Positions 53,786 to 61,517 of a stretch of 64,000 nt of DNA are shown here, piece by piece. The position numbers were made by a program, and so were the translations under genes. The stretch spans positions 1-64,000 of the forward strand of contig NZ_FNCH01000007.1 of the NCBI RefSeq assembly GCF_900100705.1, given 5' to 3'. The DNA is from Pedobacter terrae. Lineage in GTDB: Bacteria; Bacteroidota; Bacteroidia; Sphingobacteriales; Sphingobacteriaceae. Position 1 is the first letter of the stretch, and every line of letters begins with the position of its first letter. The notes under the pieces are model-generated. The model was given only the letters and a program-made list of their open reading frames with translations. It was not told the DNA's origin and searched no databases.

Positions 53786-54802
53786 TTAATTAAGACTGTT
53801 TAAGAAATCAACTGTATTTACATTATCAGCATAATCCCAAAGTTTTGGATGCTGGCTTTGGCCAAAGCTGAATGTAGTTAAATGCACGGGAGCTTTCGTA
53901 ATGATACATTGGATACTTTCCGATTTATCCGCTAACTTATCTTTTACTTCCTGAAGATCATTGTATTCCTCATAAAATAGGACAGCCAGGGGCGATGTAA
54001 AGCTTTCATCTTCTTTTAACAATAAAAAGCCATTATCAAAATGTTTGGCAGCATTAACCAGGTAAATGGATTTATTATAATCGTAATTGTTCTGGTACTT
54101 AAAATGATTAATAATGGGCTGAAAACTTTCTATACCTTCATAGAAATTAGCAATGTCATACCCTTTTGGAAGATATATTTTAGAAACATTTCTACAGCCC
54201 AAGCCAAAATAATCAAAAATATCGTTGCCCAGGTTTTGGATATCCTCAAAACTTTCAGAACCATCTAGCACGGCCACACTATTCCTGTTTTTGCGGATAA
54301 TGTTAGGTACTTTACTGAAATAATAATCAAAATACCTGGATGAATTGTTACTTCCGGTTGCAATTACAGCATCGAAGTCTTTTAAACGTTCTACATATTC
54401 AATTTTATCTGCAAAAGCTGGTTCAATAGTAATCAATTCGGCCAGAACAGTTTTAATCAGTTTGTCATCTGATGAAGAAAGCTTGATCAAGGCTATGTTT
54501 CCTGTCGCTAAAACGCATAAAACATCGTGTAAGCCTACCAAAGGAATGTTTCCTGCCAGGATTAAACCAACTTTTTTAGGCGATGTACTAAGCTTTACCG
54601 ATTGAAACCAAAGGGCTAAATCAGTTTGATTTAGCATCTCGGCAAATGATAAGATAGATTTTTTAATATTTTCCTGAGTAAACCACGCATTGGCACTTTC
54701 TGCACTATAAAGTGTATTTCCTAGTATGTCAGTAGGGTTTATAAGCTTTCTGCCGAGTTCACCAAATGCGATTATTGCTTTTTCTTGAGTTAATGCTGAC
54801 AT
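53786..54802 (-). CDS. LuxC-type acyl-CoA reductase family protein
   Basis: 338 residues. KKVGLILAGNIPLVGLHD (the nucleotide-binding block) and DAVIATGSNNSSRYFDYYFS, then DYFGLGCRNVSKIYLP with the putative catalytic Cys in GLGCRN, fit the LuxC family (acyl-CoA to aldehyde). It is divergent from a ferredoxin gene. The acyl substrate is unknown. Confidence 0.82.
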   Translation of the reverse strand: MSALTQEKAIIAFGELGRKLINPTDILGNTLYSAESANAWFTQENIKKSILSFAEMLNQTDLALWFQSVKLSTSPKKVGLILAGNIPLVGLHDVLCVLATGNIALIKLSSSDDKLIKTVLAELITIEPAFADKIEYVERLKDFDAVIATGSNNSSRYFDYYFSKVPNIIRKNRNSVAVLDGSESFEDIQNLGNDIFDYFGLGCRNVSKIYLPKGYDIANFYEGIESFQPIINHFKYQNNYDYNKSIYLVNAAKHFDNGFLLLKEDESFTSPLAVLFYEEYNDLQEVKDKLADKSESIQCIITKAPVHLTTFSFGQSQHPKLWDYADNVNTVDFLNSLN

Positions 54803-54832
54803 ATTTAGAATTATTATTAATGGATTATATCT

Positions 54833-54840
54833 TATATTTG
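54833..54840 (+). promoter_or_regulatory. Putative -7 promoter element of the dicluster ferredoxin gene
   Basis: TATATTTG matches TAnnTTTG, 40 bases before the ATG at 54881. Confidence 0.5.
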
Positions 54841-54880
54841 CAGCGCAAAGGTAAACTAAGCAAAAGAATTAGACGAAAAC

Positions 54881-55231
54881 ATGGCAATTAAAATAACAGA
54901 TGAGTGTATAAATTGTGGGGCATGCGAACCAGAATGTCCAAATAACGCAATTTACGATGCCGGAACTGCATGGCGTTTTTCTGATGGTACGAATTTAAAT
55001 GGTATCATTGATTTTGGTAATCAACAGATAGAAGCTGATGCCGCTCAGGAAGCAGTTTCTGATGAGGTATATTATATTGTATCCGATAAGTGTACGGAGT
55101 GTAAAGGTTTTCATGACGAGCCTCAGTGTGCCGCCGTTTGTCCGGTTGATTGTTGTGTAGACGACGAAGATATCCGCGAAACAGAAGAAGAATTATTGGC
55201 TAAGAAAGCCTGGTTACACCAGGAAGGATAG
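54881..55231 (+). CDS. 4Fe-4S dicluster ferredoxin
   Basis: 116 residues. Two cluster motifs: CINCGACEPECPNNA and CTECKGFHDEPQCAAVCPVDCCVDDED. The insert between Cys residues in the second motif is the type seen in Bacteroidota and cyanobacterial ferredoxins. Electron carrier; partner unknown. A terminator follows. Confidence 0.9.
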   Translation: MAIKITDECINCGACEPECPNNAIYDAGTAWRFSDGTNLNGIIDFGNQQIEADAAQEAVSDEVYYIVSDKCTECKGFHDEPQCAAVCPVDCCVDDEDIRETEEELLAKKAWLHQEG

Positions 55232-55254
55232 GCCTTTACTATATATTAGAATTG

Positions 55255-55282
55255 AAGTCTTACTTAAAGTGAGACTTTTTTG
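55255..55282 (+). terminator. Terminator after the dicluster ferredoxin gene
   Basis: AAGTCTTAC / GTGAGACTT stem (one G-T pair), loop TTAAA, followed by TTTTT; 23 bases after the stop. Confidence 0.8.
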
Positions 55283-55368
55283 TTTAAAAAGGATTTCAGT
55301 TGACAGTTTTCAATTACAAAGTAACAAGTTTCAGACACAAATAAAACCGATGTCTCATCCTAAGTTTC

Positions 55369-55437
55369 GTCATTTCGACGGTAACTCAGCGGAATGGAGA
55401 AATCTATTTAGCACATTTCTGTCTCGGTCGAAATGAC
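55369..55437. repeat. Imperfect palindromic element GTCATTTCGAC...GTCGAAATGAC
   Basis: Terminal arms GTCATTTCGAC (55369-55379) and GTCGAAATGAC (55427-55437) are an 11-bp inverted pair; inner words GGAGAAATCT and TTTCTGTCTC also mirror. It lies in the 365-base gap 55232-55596, which also carries AACCAATTTAAACAGTTAATCG words at about 55483 but no gene. Confidence 0.7.
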
Positions 55438-55596
55438 AATACTTCGAGACAACGGTGTTGATATTGGCGTTTTTGTAACGATTAACCAATTTAAACAGTT
55501 AATCGATTAACCAGCAAAATAGCGGTTCATTGACCAATAATTTCTATCACGGATATATTTTGCATCATGCTAACCACTAACTATTGAACCAATAAA

Positions 55597-56049
55597 CTAA
55601 TCTACCTCACTCTTATTAGGGATTATCAAAACAGGACAAGCCGATTTTCGGGCCACATGTTCGGCAACGCTTCCCATTAGAAAGTGGTACAAACCCGTAC
55701 GTCCATAAGTACCTATTACAATTAGATCAGATCCCCATTCGTCTGATTGCTGGATGATACCATGTGCTGCGGTATCAACAACGCTCAAATAAGTGGTGGT
55801 TATCCCTTTTCCGTATTTGGTCTCTATCTCTTTTAGTAAAATGTGGCTGTTTTCTTCACTGTTATCATAAGTTTCTAAGAAAACCGGGGCCAGTGTTAAG
55901 TCAGGGTTTACATTAGCTGGAATAGGTTCGATAATGTTAACCAACGCAACTTCTGCATCAAATTTTTCAGCCATATCGTAACCGGCTTTTGCTGCTTTTT
56001 CCGAGCAAGTACTGTTATCAACGGCAATTAATATTTTTTTAAAATTCAT
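55597..56049 (-). CDS. Universal stress protein, single UspA domain
   Basis: 150 residues from MNFKKILIAVDNSTCSEKAA; an ATG 21 codons upstream would add an unlikely hydrophobic tail. It has VIGTYGRTGLYHFLMGSVAE, the G-x2-G-x9-G-S nucleotide-binding motif, and ends CPVLIIPN. It is a separate type from the two-domain protein at 44.4 kb. It is divergent from the NlpC/P60 gene. Confidence 0.9.
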   Translation of the reverse strand: MNFKKILIAVDNSTCSEKAAKAGYDMAEKFDAEVALVNIIEPIPANVNPDLTLAPVFLETYDNSEENSHILLKEIETKYGKGITTTYLSVVDTAAHGIIQQSDEWGSDLIVIGTYGRTGLYHFLMGSVAEHVARKSACPVLIIPNKSEVD

Positions 56050-56158
56050 GGCAGGTTTATTTAAAAATGAATAGCATAAAAATAACAAATTTGTGTTCAA
56101 AATGTTAGGCATTGGATGTATTTTATTAGTTTTACAATAGTTTCACGAGCAGATTTAA

Positions 56159-56944
56159 ATGGAAAATCAATACGGTATTTGTAGAGTCGCGGTAGCCCCC
56201 TTAAGAGCTGATGCATCAGATAAAGCTGAAATTGTTTCGCAACTTTTATTCGGCGATCACGTCGAAATTATTCAGAAAGAAGACCGGTGGTGGCTGATTC
56301 AGAATGGTTATGATGGTTATGAAGGCTGGATGGATTTCAGGCAGTTATCTCCAATCAGTCAGGATCAATTTGTAGAAATGCACGATTGTAAATTATTAGC
56401 CCCTTTAAGTTTCAATAATGTGTTAACCGCTAATGATGGCAGTTTATATCATTTAAGTCCGGCAAGTAATCTTCCCTTTTTTAAAGATGGATATTGTTAT
56501 GCCGGTGAAGAAAAGTTTAAATTAAACTTTGAAGCATACGATAATCTTGCTGTTGATTTTATAGACAAAGTTACCGAAACAGCAAAATTTTTTCAAAATA
56601 TCCCATATTTATGGGGAGGAAGGCATTTGTTTGGCTTAGATTGCTCTGGTTTTGTACAAACCGTATTTAAAATGCTGGGAATTAAATTAAACCGTGATGC
56701 TGCTCAGCAGGCTGAACAGGGTGAACTTGTTGGTTTCCTTTCCGAGTGCAAAGCCGGTGATGTCGCCTTTTTTGATAACGATGAAGGCCGGATCACTCAC
56801 GTGGGCATTATGCTGAGCCCGAATGAAATCATTCATTCCTCAGCAAAAGTAAAGATTGATCCAATTGATGACCAGGGGATTTTTAATAAAGAGCTGGGTA
56901 AATACTCACATAAATTGAGAATTATTAAACGTTTTGTGGAATAA
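56159..56944 (+). CDS. NlpC/P60 (C40) peptidoglycan hydrolase with SH3 domains
   Basis: 261 residues. Two SH3b-like regions (VAVAPLRADASDKAEIV... and a later beta region to ~125) precede the catalytic domain: Cys in FGLDCSGFVQTVFK, His in RITHVGIMLSPN and a third residue in EIIHSSAKVK. It cleaves peptide crosslinks in cell wall fragments. No signal peptide is seen, as in cytoplasmic YkfC-like enzymes. Confidence 0.88.
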   Translation: MENQYGICRVAVAPLRADASDKAEIVSQLLFGDHVEIIQKEDRWWLIQNGYDGYEGWMDFRQLSPISQDQFVEMHDCKLLAPLSFNNVLTANDGSLYHLSPASNLPFFKDGYCYAGEEKFKLNFEAYDNLAVDFIDKVTETAKFFQNIPYLWGGRHLFGLDCSGFVQTVFKMLGIKLNRDAAQQAEQGELVGFLSECKAGDVAFFDNDEGRITHVGIMLSPNEIIHSSAKVKIDPIDDQGIFNKELGKYSHKLRIIKRFVE

Positions 56945-56997
56945 TTTTCCGAAATGTATATTATTCAAACAAGATGCGCTTTGCTTTAATTACCCTG

Positions 56998-57085
56998 CAA
57001 TCGTCTTGCTGAACTTGTTTCAGCATCTTTTCTGTGAGATAGACCCTGAAATAAATCCGATAACTATCGGATCAGGGTGACGACA
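56998..57085. repeat. Dispersed repeat with an inner 8-bp hairpin
   Basis: Begins TCGTCTTGCTGAAC and ends GGGTGACGA. Within it ATCCGATA / TATCGGAT (57055-57072) is a perfect hairpin with a 2-base loop. It lies beyond the 3' ends of the convergent NlpC and WD40 genes. Confidence 0.6.
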
Positions 57086-57117
57086 ACAATTAATGACCAA
57101 CATAAATACATCTTAAA

Positions 57118-58014
57118 TTACTCCATTTCCCAGACGATTACCTGCCGGTCATCTCCTGTAGAAATGAGGTATTTGCCATCGTGGCTCCATATAATTTTAT
57201 TAATGGAATGGGTGTGGCCAATTCCAGCCTTCTCCAGACTTAATATTTTATAGAGTTTAAAACTTTCTGCATCCCAGAGTTTAATACTTTTATCCTGGCT
57301 GCTGGTGGCAAAATAGGGCAGGGTAGGGTGGAACGCAATATTATACACGGTAAACATATGGGCAGGAACAGTTTCCCTCAATGCATAATTGGGAAGATCC
57401 CATATTTTTAGCTGCGCATCTCTACTGCCCGAGATTAAATATTTACCTGTTGGGTGATAGGCCAGAGCCGTAACCGGAAGTTTATGTCCTTCAAGGTTTT
57501 GCTTCAGGCTATAATCGCTTAGGTTGTAAATTTTAATCAGGTGGTCTTTACAGCCAAATGCAATTTCTGTCTCATCCGGAGAGATGGCAATGGTCCTCAC
57601 GGTATCATAAGCTGCCTGAAAGCGGTAAATCTCTTTAAAATCAGTTAACGACCAAACTGCAACGGTTCCATCTTCGCCCGTGGTTAAAAGCTCATTTTTA
57701 CTTTTTACTGTTTGTATATCGAAAATAGGTTTGGTATGTGCATTAACCCTAATAATTACCTTTTGTTCTTTCAGGTCGTAAACACTAAAAGCACCACTTC
57801 TTTCGCCAACAAATAATTGATGGTTATAATAATGCAGACAATAAACAGAACTTTGTACCGGCATTTTAACCTTTACAAAGGCCATTTTGGCTAAAGACCA
57901 TTCTACAATACCCTTGTCGTTACCCGCACTAAAAAATAATTCCTCCTGATCCGAGTGGGCAAGAGCATAAACAGGGTTTTGATGTCCGGGGAAGGTGTGT
58001 AAGTGTTTGAGCAT
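57118..58014 (-). CDS. WD40 repeat beta-propeller protein
   Basis: 298 residues, about seven WD repeats of ~42 residues. Clear units include HPTGKYLISGSRDAQLKIWD, HPTLPYFATSSQDKSIKLWD and HDGKYLISTGDDRQVIVWE. It has no signal peptide or other domain, so it is probably a cytoplasmic scaffold. Function unknown. Confidence 0.9.
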   Translation of the reverse strand: MLKHLHTFPGHQNPVYALAHSDQEELFFSAGNDKGIVEWSLAKMAFVKVKMPVQSSVYCLHYYNHQLFVGERSGAFSVYDLKEQKVIIRVNAHTKPIFDIQTVKSKNELLTTGEDGTVAVWSLTDFKEIYRFQAAYDTVRTIAISPDETEIAFGCKDHLIKIYNLSDYSLKQNLEGHKLPVTALAYHPTGKYLISGSRDAQLKIWDLPNYALRETVPAHMFTVYNIAFHPTLPYFATSSQDKSIKLWDAESFKLYKILSLEKAGIGHTHSINKIIWSHDGKYLISTGDDRQVIVWEME

Positions 58015-58089
58015 GAGGGGAGGTTGGATGGGAGGAAGGTTGGATGGAAGGTGTTGATACTTGAACTTAAATCCTTCCAGCCTTCTACC

Positions 58090-58713
58090 TTATTTATGCC
58101 TTTTTTCTAAATTTTTTGCAATATCTTCAATAGATAATCCCTTTTCTTTTAATAAAAATAAAAGATGGAAGATAAGATCTGATGCTTCGCCAATAAGTTC
58201 TTCTTCTGATTCTGCCAATGCAGCGATTACGGTTTCAACACCCTCTTCGCCAACTTTTTGCGCAATTTTATTGAGCCCCTTGTTACGCATTTTGTTAATG
58301 TACGAACCTTCAACCGGGTTTTCATAACGATCATTAATGATATTTTCGAGTTCGAAAATGAAATTCTGGTTGAAATCTGTTTTAAAACAGCTACGACTAC
58401 CGGTATGGCAGGTTGGACCAACAGCATCAGCTTTGATCAGAATGGTATCGTTGTCACAGTCTACAAAAATTTCTTTAACAAACAGAAAGTTGTTGCTGGT
58501 TTCTCCTTTGGTCCAAAGGCGGTTTTTGGAACGCGAAAAGAAAGTTACTTTACCTTCTGCCTGTGTTTTCTCCAGTGCTTCAGCATTCATATAACCCAGC
58601 ATTAAAACCTCTAAAGTTTTGTAATCTTGAATAACTACCGGGACCCCCCAGCCCCCTGAAGGGGGAGTTTTGCCAAAGTCAATTTGGCTAACATCTATAT
58701 TTTTTTTAATCAT
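58090..58713 (-). CDS. hisI: Bifunctional HisIE (PR-AMP cyclohydrolase / PR-ATP pyrophosphatase)
   Basis: Second and third steps of histidine synthesis. 207 residues: HisI domain (1-115) with VLMLGYMNAEAL, RSKNRLWTKGETSNNF, DCDNDTILIKADAVGPTCHTG; HisE domain (about 118-207) with VGEEGVETVIAALAESEEEL. The N terminus contains an insertion (T16 to about G23, TPPSGGWG) encoded by an inverted GC-rich palindrome, which is absent from typical HisI. Last gene of the his unit, 40 bases downstream of hisF. Confidence 0.93.
   Translation of the reverse strand: MIKKNIDVSQIDFGKTPPSGGWGVPVVIQDYKTLEVLMLGYMNAEALEKTQAEGKVTFFSRSKNRLWTKGETSNNFLFVKEIFVDCDNDTILIKADAVGPTCHTGSRSCFKTDFNQNFIFELENIINDRYENPVEGSYINKMRNKGLNKIAQKVGEEGVETVIAALAESEEELIGEASDLIFHLLFLLKEKGLSIEDIAKNLEKRHK
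58643..58670. repeat. GC-rich palindrome, in-frame inside hisI
   Basis: Core CCCCCT GA AGGGGG (58652-58665) with flanking CCCCCCAG. The same element, read on the opposite strand, lies at 58731-58756 and 59963-59990. On the minus strand it encodes the TPPSGGWG insertion near the HisI N terminus. Confidence 0.85.
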
Positions 58714-58730
58714 TTAAGTATTTTATTTTA

Positions 58731-58756
58731 AGTCCCCTTTAGGGATTTAGGGGTTA
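58731..58756. repeat. GC-rich palindrome overlapping the hisF stop codon
   Basis: AGTCCCCTTTAGGGATTTAG and GGGTTA, a weaker copy of the same element; its last three bases are the complement of the hisF TAA. Confidence 0.75.
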
Positions 58757-59617
58757 TATTCTTACCGGAATATTATTCCTTTTCAATTCTTGTTTTAAAT
58801 CCGGAATCAGGATTTCGCCATAATGAAATACCGAGGCTGCGAGTGCGGCATCAACATTGGCTTTATGAAAAACTTCTGTAAAATGATCCATATTGCCGGC
58901 GCCACCAGATGCAATAATCGGGATATTGATCATTTGGTTTACTTTTTCCAATAATCTGCAGTCAAAGCCAGCTTTAGTACCATCGTGGTCCATAGAGGTT
59001 AACAAAATCTCACCAGCACCTAAATCTTCTGCCTGCTTGATCCAATTTTCTGTTTCCAGTTCAGTAATTAACCTTCCACCATTTAAATGGACCATATTTT
59101 TGCCGTCTACATTTTTGGTGTCAACAGCTAAAACCACAAACTGTACACCAAAAGCTTTGGCCAGTTCTTCAATCAGTTTAGGATTGCGCACGGCTGCAGA
59201 GTTAATGCTGATTTTATCGGCACCAGCATTTAGAAGTGCCTCAGCATCGGCAATTTCTGTTATTCCACCACCAATGGTAAATGGAATGTTTAACTGCCGC
59301 GCAACCGATTTCACCATTACAATCATAGTCTTCCGACGCTCGTGCGTGGCCGTAATATCCAGAAATACCAATTCGTCCGCGCCTTGCTGTGCATATTGTG
59401 CAGCCAACTCCACAGGATCGCCCGCATCGCGTAAATCAACAAAATTTACACCTTTTACCGTACGGCCGTCTTTAACGTCTAAACAAGGAATTATTCTTTT
59501 TGAAAGCCCTCTGCCCCCTAAAGGGGGAGATGCAAACTGCTTAGCCTGTATGGCTTCTTTTATCTTTTCCAAAACTGAGTCTAAATTATTGTAAAGTTCA
59601 GTGTTTTTGAATCTCAT
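58754..59617 (-). CDS. hisF: Imidazole glycerol phosphate synthase cyclase subunit HisF, with a 36-residue N-terminal extension
   Basis: Makes IGP and AICAR with HisH. 287 residues: the TIM barrel starts at about L38-S-K-R-I-I-P-C-L-D47 and G37 takes the place of the usual Met. Catalytic Asp 11 equivalent is D47; Asp 130 equivalent lies in [11 protein letters not shown]. Residues 1-27 ([18 protein letters not shown]...) look like the C terminus of a DUF559 endonuclease, and ASPPLGGRG is the palindrome-encoded piece. No in-frame ATG, GTG or TTG is seen at the normal HisF start (the codon is GGG followed by CTT), so translation must begin upstream, most likely at 59617. Confidence 0.95.
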   Translation of the reverse strand: MRFKNTELYNNLDSVLEKIKEAIQAKQFASPPLGGRGLSKRIIPCLDVKDGRTVKGVNFVDLRDAGDPVELAAQYAQQGADELVFLDITATHERRKTMIVMVKSVARQLNIPFTIGGGITEIADAEALLNAGADKISINSAAVRNPKLIEELAKAFGVQFVVLAVDTKNVDGKNMVHLNGGRLITELETENWIKQAEDLGAGEILLTSMDHDGTKAGFDCRLLEKVNQMINIPIIASGGAGNMDHFTEVFHKANVDAALAASVFHYGEILIPDLKQELKRNNIPVRI

Positions 59618-59947
59618 TATCTTAATCCAAATCCTTCGAGAACTTTTTGTCTTTCAATATCATTATTAATAACCTCTGGTAGATCATGAATGCTCCCATC
59701 TAATTCGATAATTAATTTGCTTCATGACAGTAAAAGTCAGCGATAAAACATGAAATTGGGTGTTGCCTTCTAAATTTTAATCCTAATTGCTTATTACTGA
59801 TAACTTGCCATAGCAAATTTTCTGCCTCTGTGACATTGTTTCTTAGGCGCTTAGCATTTTCAAAAATTATATTCGATGCACCATAAAACATATTAGGTTC
59901 ATTGACTTTTAAAAGATCAAATCATCCTCATTTATTTTATAGGTCAT
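59504..59947 (-). pseudogene. Decayed DUF559 endonuclease-like gene whose 3' end is fused to hisF
   Basis: Reading leftward: ATG at 59947 (MTYKINEDD), a frame change, then NAKRLRNNVTEAENLLWQ and LGLKFRRQHPISCFIADFYC, a single-base loss in an A run near 59720, KLIIELDGSIHDLPEV and [14 protein letters not shown], a stop (TAATG) where one base is missing near 59619, and [18 protein letters not shown] in the hisF frame. The blocks in order are the DUF559 (Vsr-like nuclease fold) signature from start to end. At least three frameshifts make it a pseudogene. It is bracketed by inverted GC-rich palindromes. Confidence 0.88.
59506..59533. repeat. GC-rich palindrome in the hisF N-terminal coding sequence
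   Basis: Core CCCCCT AA AGGGGG (59514-59527). On the minus strand it is read in frame as SPPLGGRG. Opposite orientation to the copy at 59963-59990, so the two bracket the DUF559 relic as an inverted pair. Confidence 0.85.
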
Positions 59948-59962
59948 ATTTAATTACGCTAA

Positions 59963-59990
59963 GCCCCCCCTTTAGGGGGCTGGGGGGTTA
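59963..59990. repeat. GC-rich palindrome overlapping the hisA stop codon
   Basis: GCCCCCCCTTTAGGGGGCTG followed by GGGGGTTA; the last three bases are the complement of the hisA TAA. Same element as at 58643 and 59506, in inverted orientation to both. Confidence 0.85.
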
Positions 59991-60737
59991 GATACTAGAC
60001 AAGGCTTTCAAATTCCATTCTTTAATTTCTTCGATGGTAATCCGGTCTTCGTAAATGGCTTTGCCCACCACTACACTTCTAATTGGATATTTAGCCAGTT
60101 CGTAAATATCTTCCATTGAACTTACACCACCAGAAGCAATTAACTTGATCATTGGTGAGTGTTCCAGTAGTTTTTGATATAATTCAATCGCTGCGCCACC
60201 TAATTTTCCATCCTTGCTGATATCGGTGCATAAGAAACGGAAAAATCCCAATGAAAGGCATTTATCCACGTAATCCATCAGTTTAATCGGCGAACTTTCC
60301 ATCCAGCCCGAATATTTGATTACTTCATCTAAAACGTCGATAGCAATAACTATACGGTTGGCGTAGTCATCTTTTTTTGCAAAAGTCTCGCTTAATTGAG
60401 ATAAAAAATCAGGATTGGTAATGGCTTGCGTGCCTACAATTACACGGTGTATACCGGCATCAAGCAAATTGTTAACCTGCTCAATGGTTCTGATCCCACC
60501 ACCATACTGCACTTTCATATCGGTTTTTTTAATAATCTCGAAGAGTGCTTTTTGATTGCTAAAATCACCTTTAGCTCCATTTAAATCGATAATATGGATA
60601 AAATCTGTACCATTTGAACGGTATTTTTCAATCATTTCAGAAATGGAAACATCATATTCCGTTTTTTGGTTGTAATCGCCTTCACGAAGACGGACAACTT
60701 TTCCATCCAAAATATCAATAGCAGGTATTATGTACAT
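59988..60737 (-). CDS. hisA: ProFAR isomerase HisA
   Basis: Converts ProFAR to PRFAR. 249-residue TIM barrel: IPAIDILDGKVVRLREGD with the first catalytic Asp (D8), QYGGGIRTIEQ, and FLCTDISKDGKLGG with the second. It starts one base after hisH, in the his operon. Its stop codon lies within a GC-rich palindrome. Confidence 0.96.
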   Translation of the reverse strand: MYIIPAIDILDGKVVRLREGDYNQKTEYDVSISEMIEKYRSNGTDFIHIIDLNGAKGDFSNQKALFEIIKKTDMKVQYGGGIRTIEQVNNLLDAGIHRVIVGTQAITNPDFLSQLSETFAKKDDYANRIVIAIDVLDEVIKYSGWMESSPIKLMDYVDKCLSLGFFRFLCTDISKDGKLGGAAIELYQKLLEHSPMIKLIASGGVSSMEDIYELAKYPIRSVVVGKAIYEDRITIEEIKEWNLKALSSI

Positions 60738-60738
60738 T

Positions 60739-61332
60739 TTATAAGCTTAAGTTTGAAAAATTTTTTAATACTATTTCACCGGCTTTTCCCGATTTTTCGG
60801 GATGAAATTGAACGCCGTAAAAATTATCTTTTTGTACCGCTGCCGAAAACTTTAAACCATAATCAGCAGATGCAATATCAAAAGTAGGGTTATATTCAAT
60901 AAAGTACGAATGCACGAAGTAAAATTGTGTATTATCTTCAACACCTTCAAATAATGAATTGTTTTTTGGTTTCACAGCGTTCCAGCCCATGTGTGGAATC
61001 TTGATATTCAGTGACTTGTCGAATTTTTTGGTTTTCACGGGAACAATATTCAATAATGCGGCGTCTCCCTCTTCAGAATGTTCAGTAATGAGCTGCATGC
61101 CCACACAGATACCAAGAACTGGTTTAGTTAATTTTTTTATCGCTTCAACAAGGCCTGTTCCCTTTAGTTTTTCCATGGCAGCACCGGCATGGCCAACACC
61201 CGGGATGATGATATGGCTATATTTTTCGAGGTCATTTTCTGTATTTACCATGCCGTAGGTTACGTTTAAGCGGTCTAATGCTGCGGTAAGAGAGAAAATA
61301 TTGCCTGCTCCGTAGTTTATAATTCCAACCAT
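60739..61332 (-). CDS. hisH: IGP synthase glutaminase subunit HisH
   Basis: 197-residue class I amidotransferase: nucleophile Cys in GICVGMQLI, oxyanion/triad His and Glu in GVQFHPEKSG, and PGVGHAGAAM near the N terminus. It passes ammonia to HisF. It is upstream of hisA by one base. Confidence 0.96.
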   Translation of the reverse strand: MVGIINYGAGNIFSLTAALDRLNVTYGMVNTENDLEKYSHIIIPGVGHAGAAMEKLKGTGLVEAIKKLTKPVLGICVGMQLITEHSEEGDAALLNIVPVKTKKFDKSLNIKIPHMGWNAVKPKNNSLFEGVEDNTQFYFVHSYFIEYNPTFDIASADYGLKFSAAVQKDNFYGVQFHPEKSGKAGEIVLKNFSNLSL

Positions 61333-61387
61333 AGTTTAATAGTTCAGATTTCTTTTTTATAGGTTTGAAAATGAAAGTCAGTTTTTC

Positions 61388-61461
61388 ATCGGGCCTGTAG
61401 TCCCGCTATCGCTTATAGTCCTCGCTACGCTGCGGGCTATTCCGCTCTATCGGGTTTATTT
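61388..61461. repeat. Dispersed repeat between hisH and hisB (TAGTCCCGCTATCGCT family)
   Basis: TCGGGCCTGTAGTCCCGC, then CGCTGCGGGCTATTCCGC, related to 48530-48600. It lies in the 185-base gap between hisB and hisH and is followed by AAACCTTTCAGCCTTCC words (61483-61515), which match 1918-1953 on the opposite strand. A promoter or terminator role is not evident. Confidence 0.55.
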
Positions 61462-61517
61462 AACAGCGGATGGGCGTTAAAACCCTCCGCCTTAAACCTT
61501 TCAGCCTTCCACCTTTA

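Noticed and set aside
58258..58605. 115-codon rightward frame across hisI
   Set aside because: Antisense shadow of hisIE with no family match.
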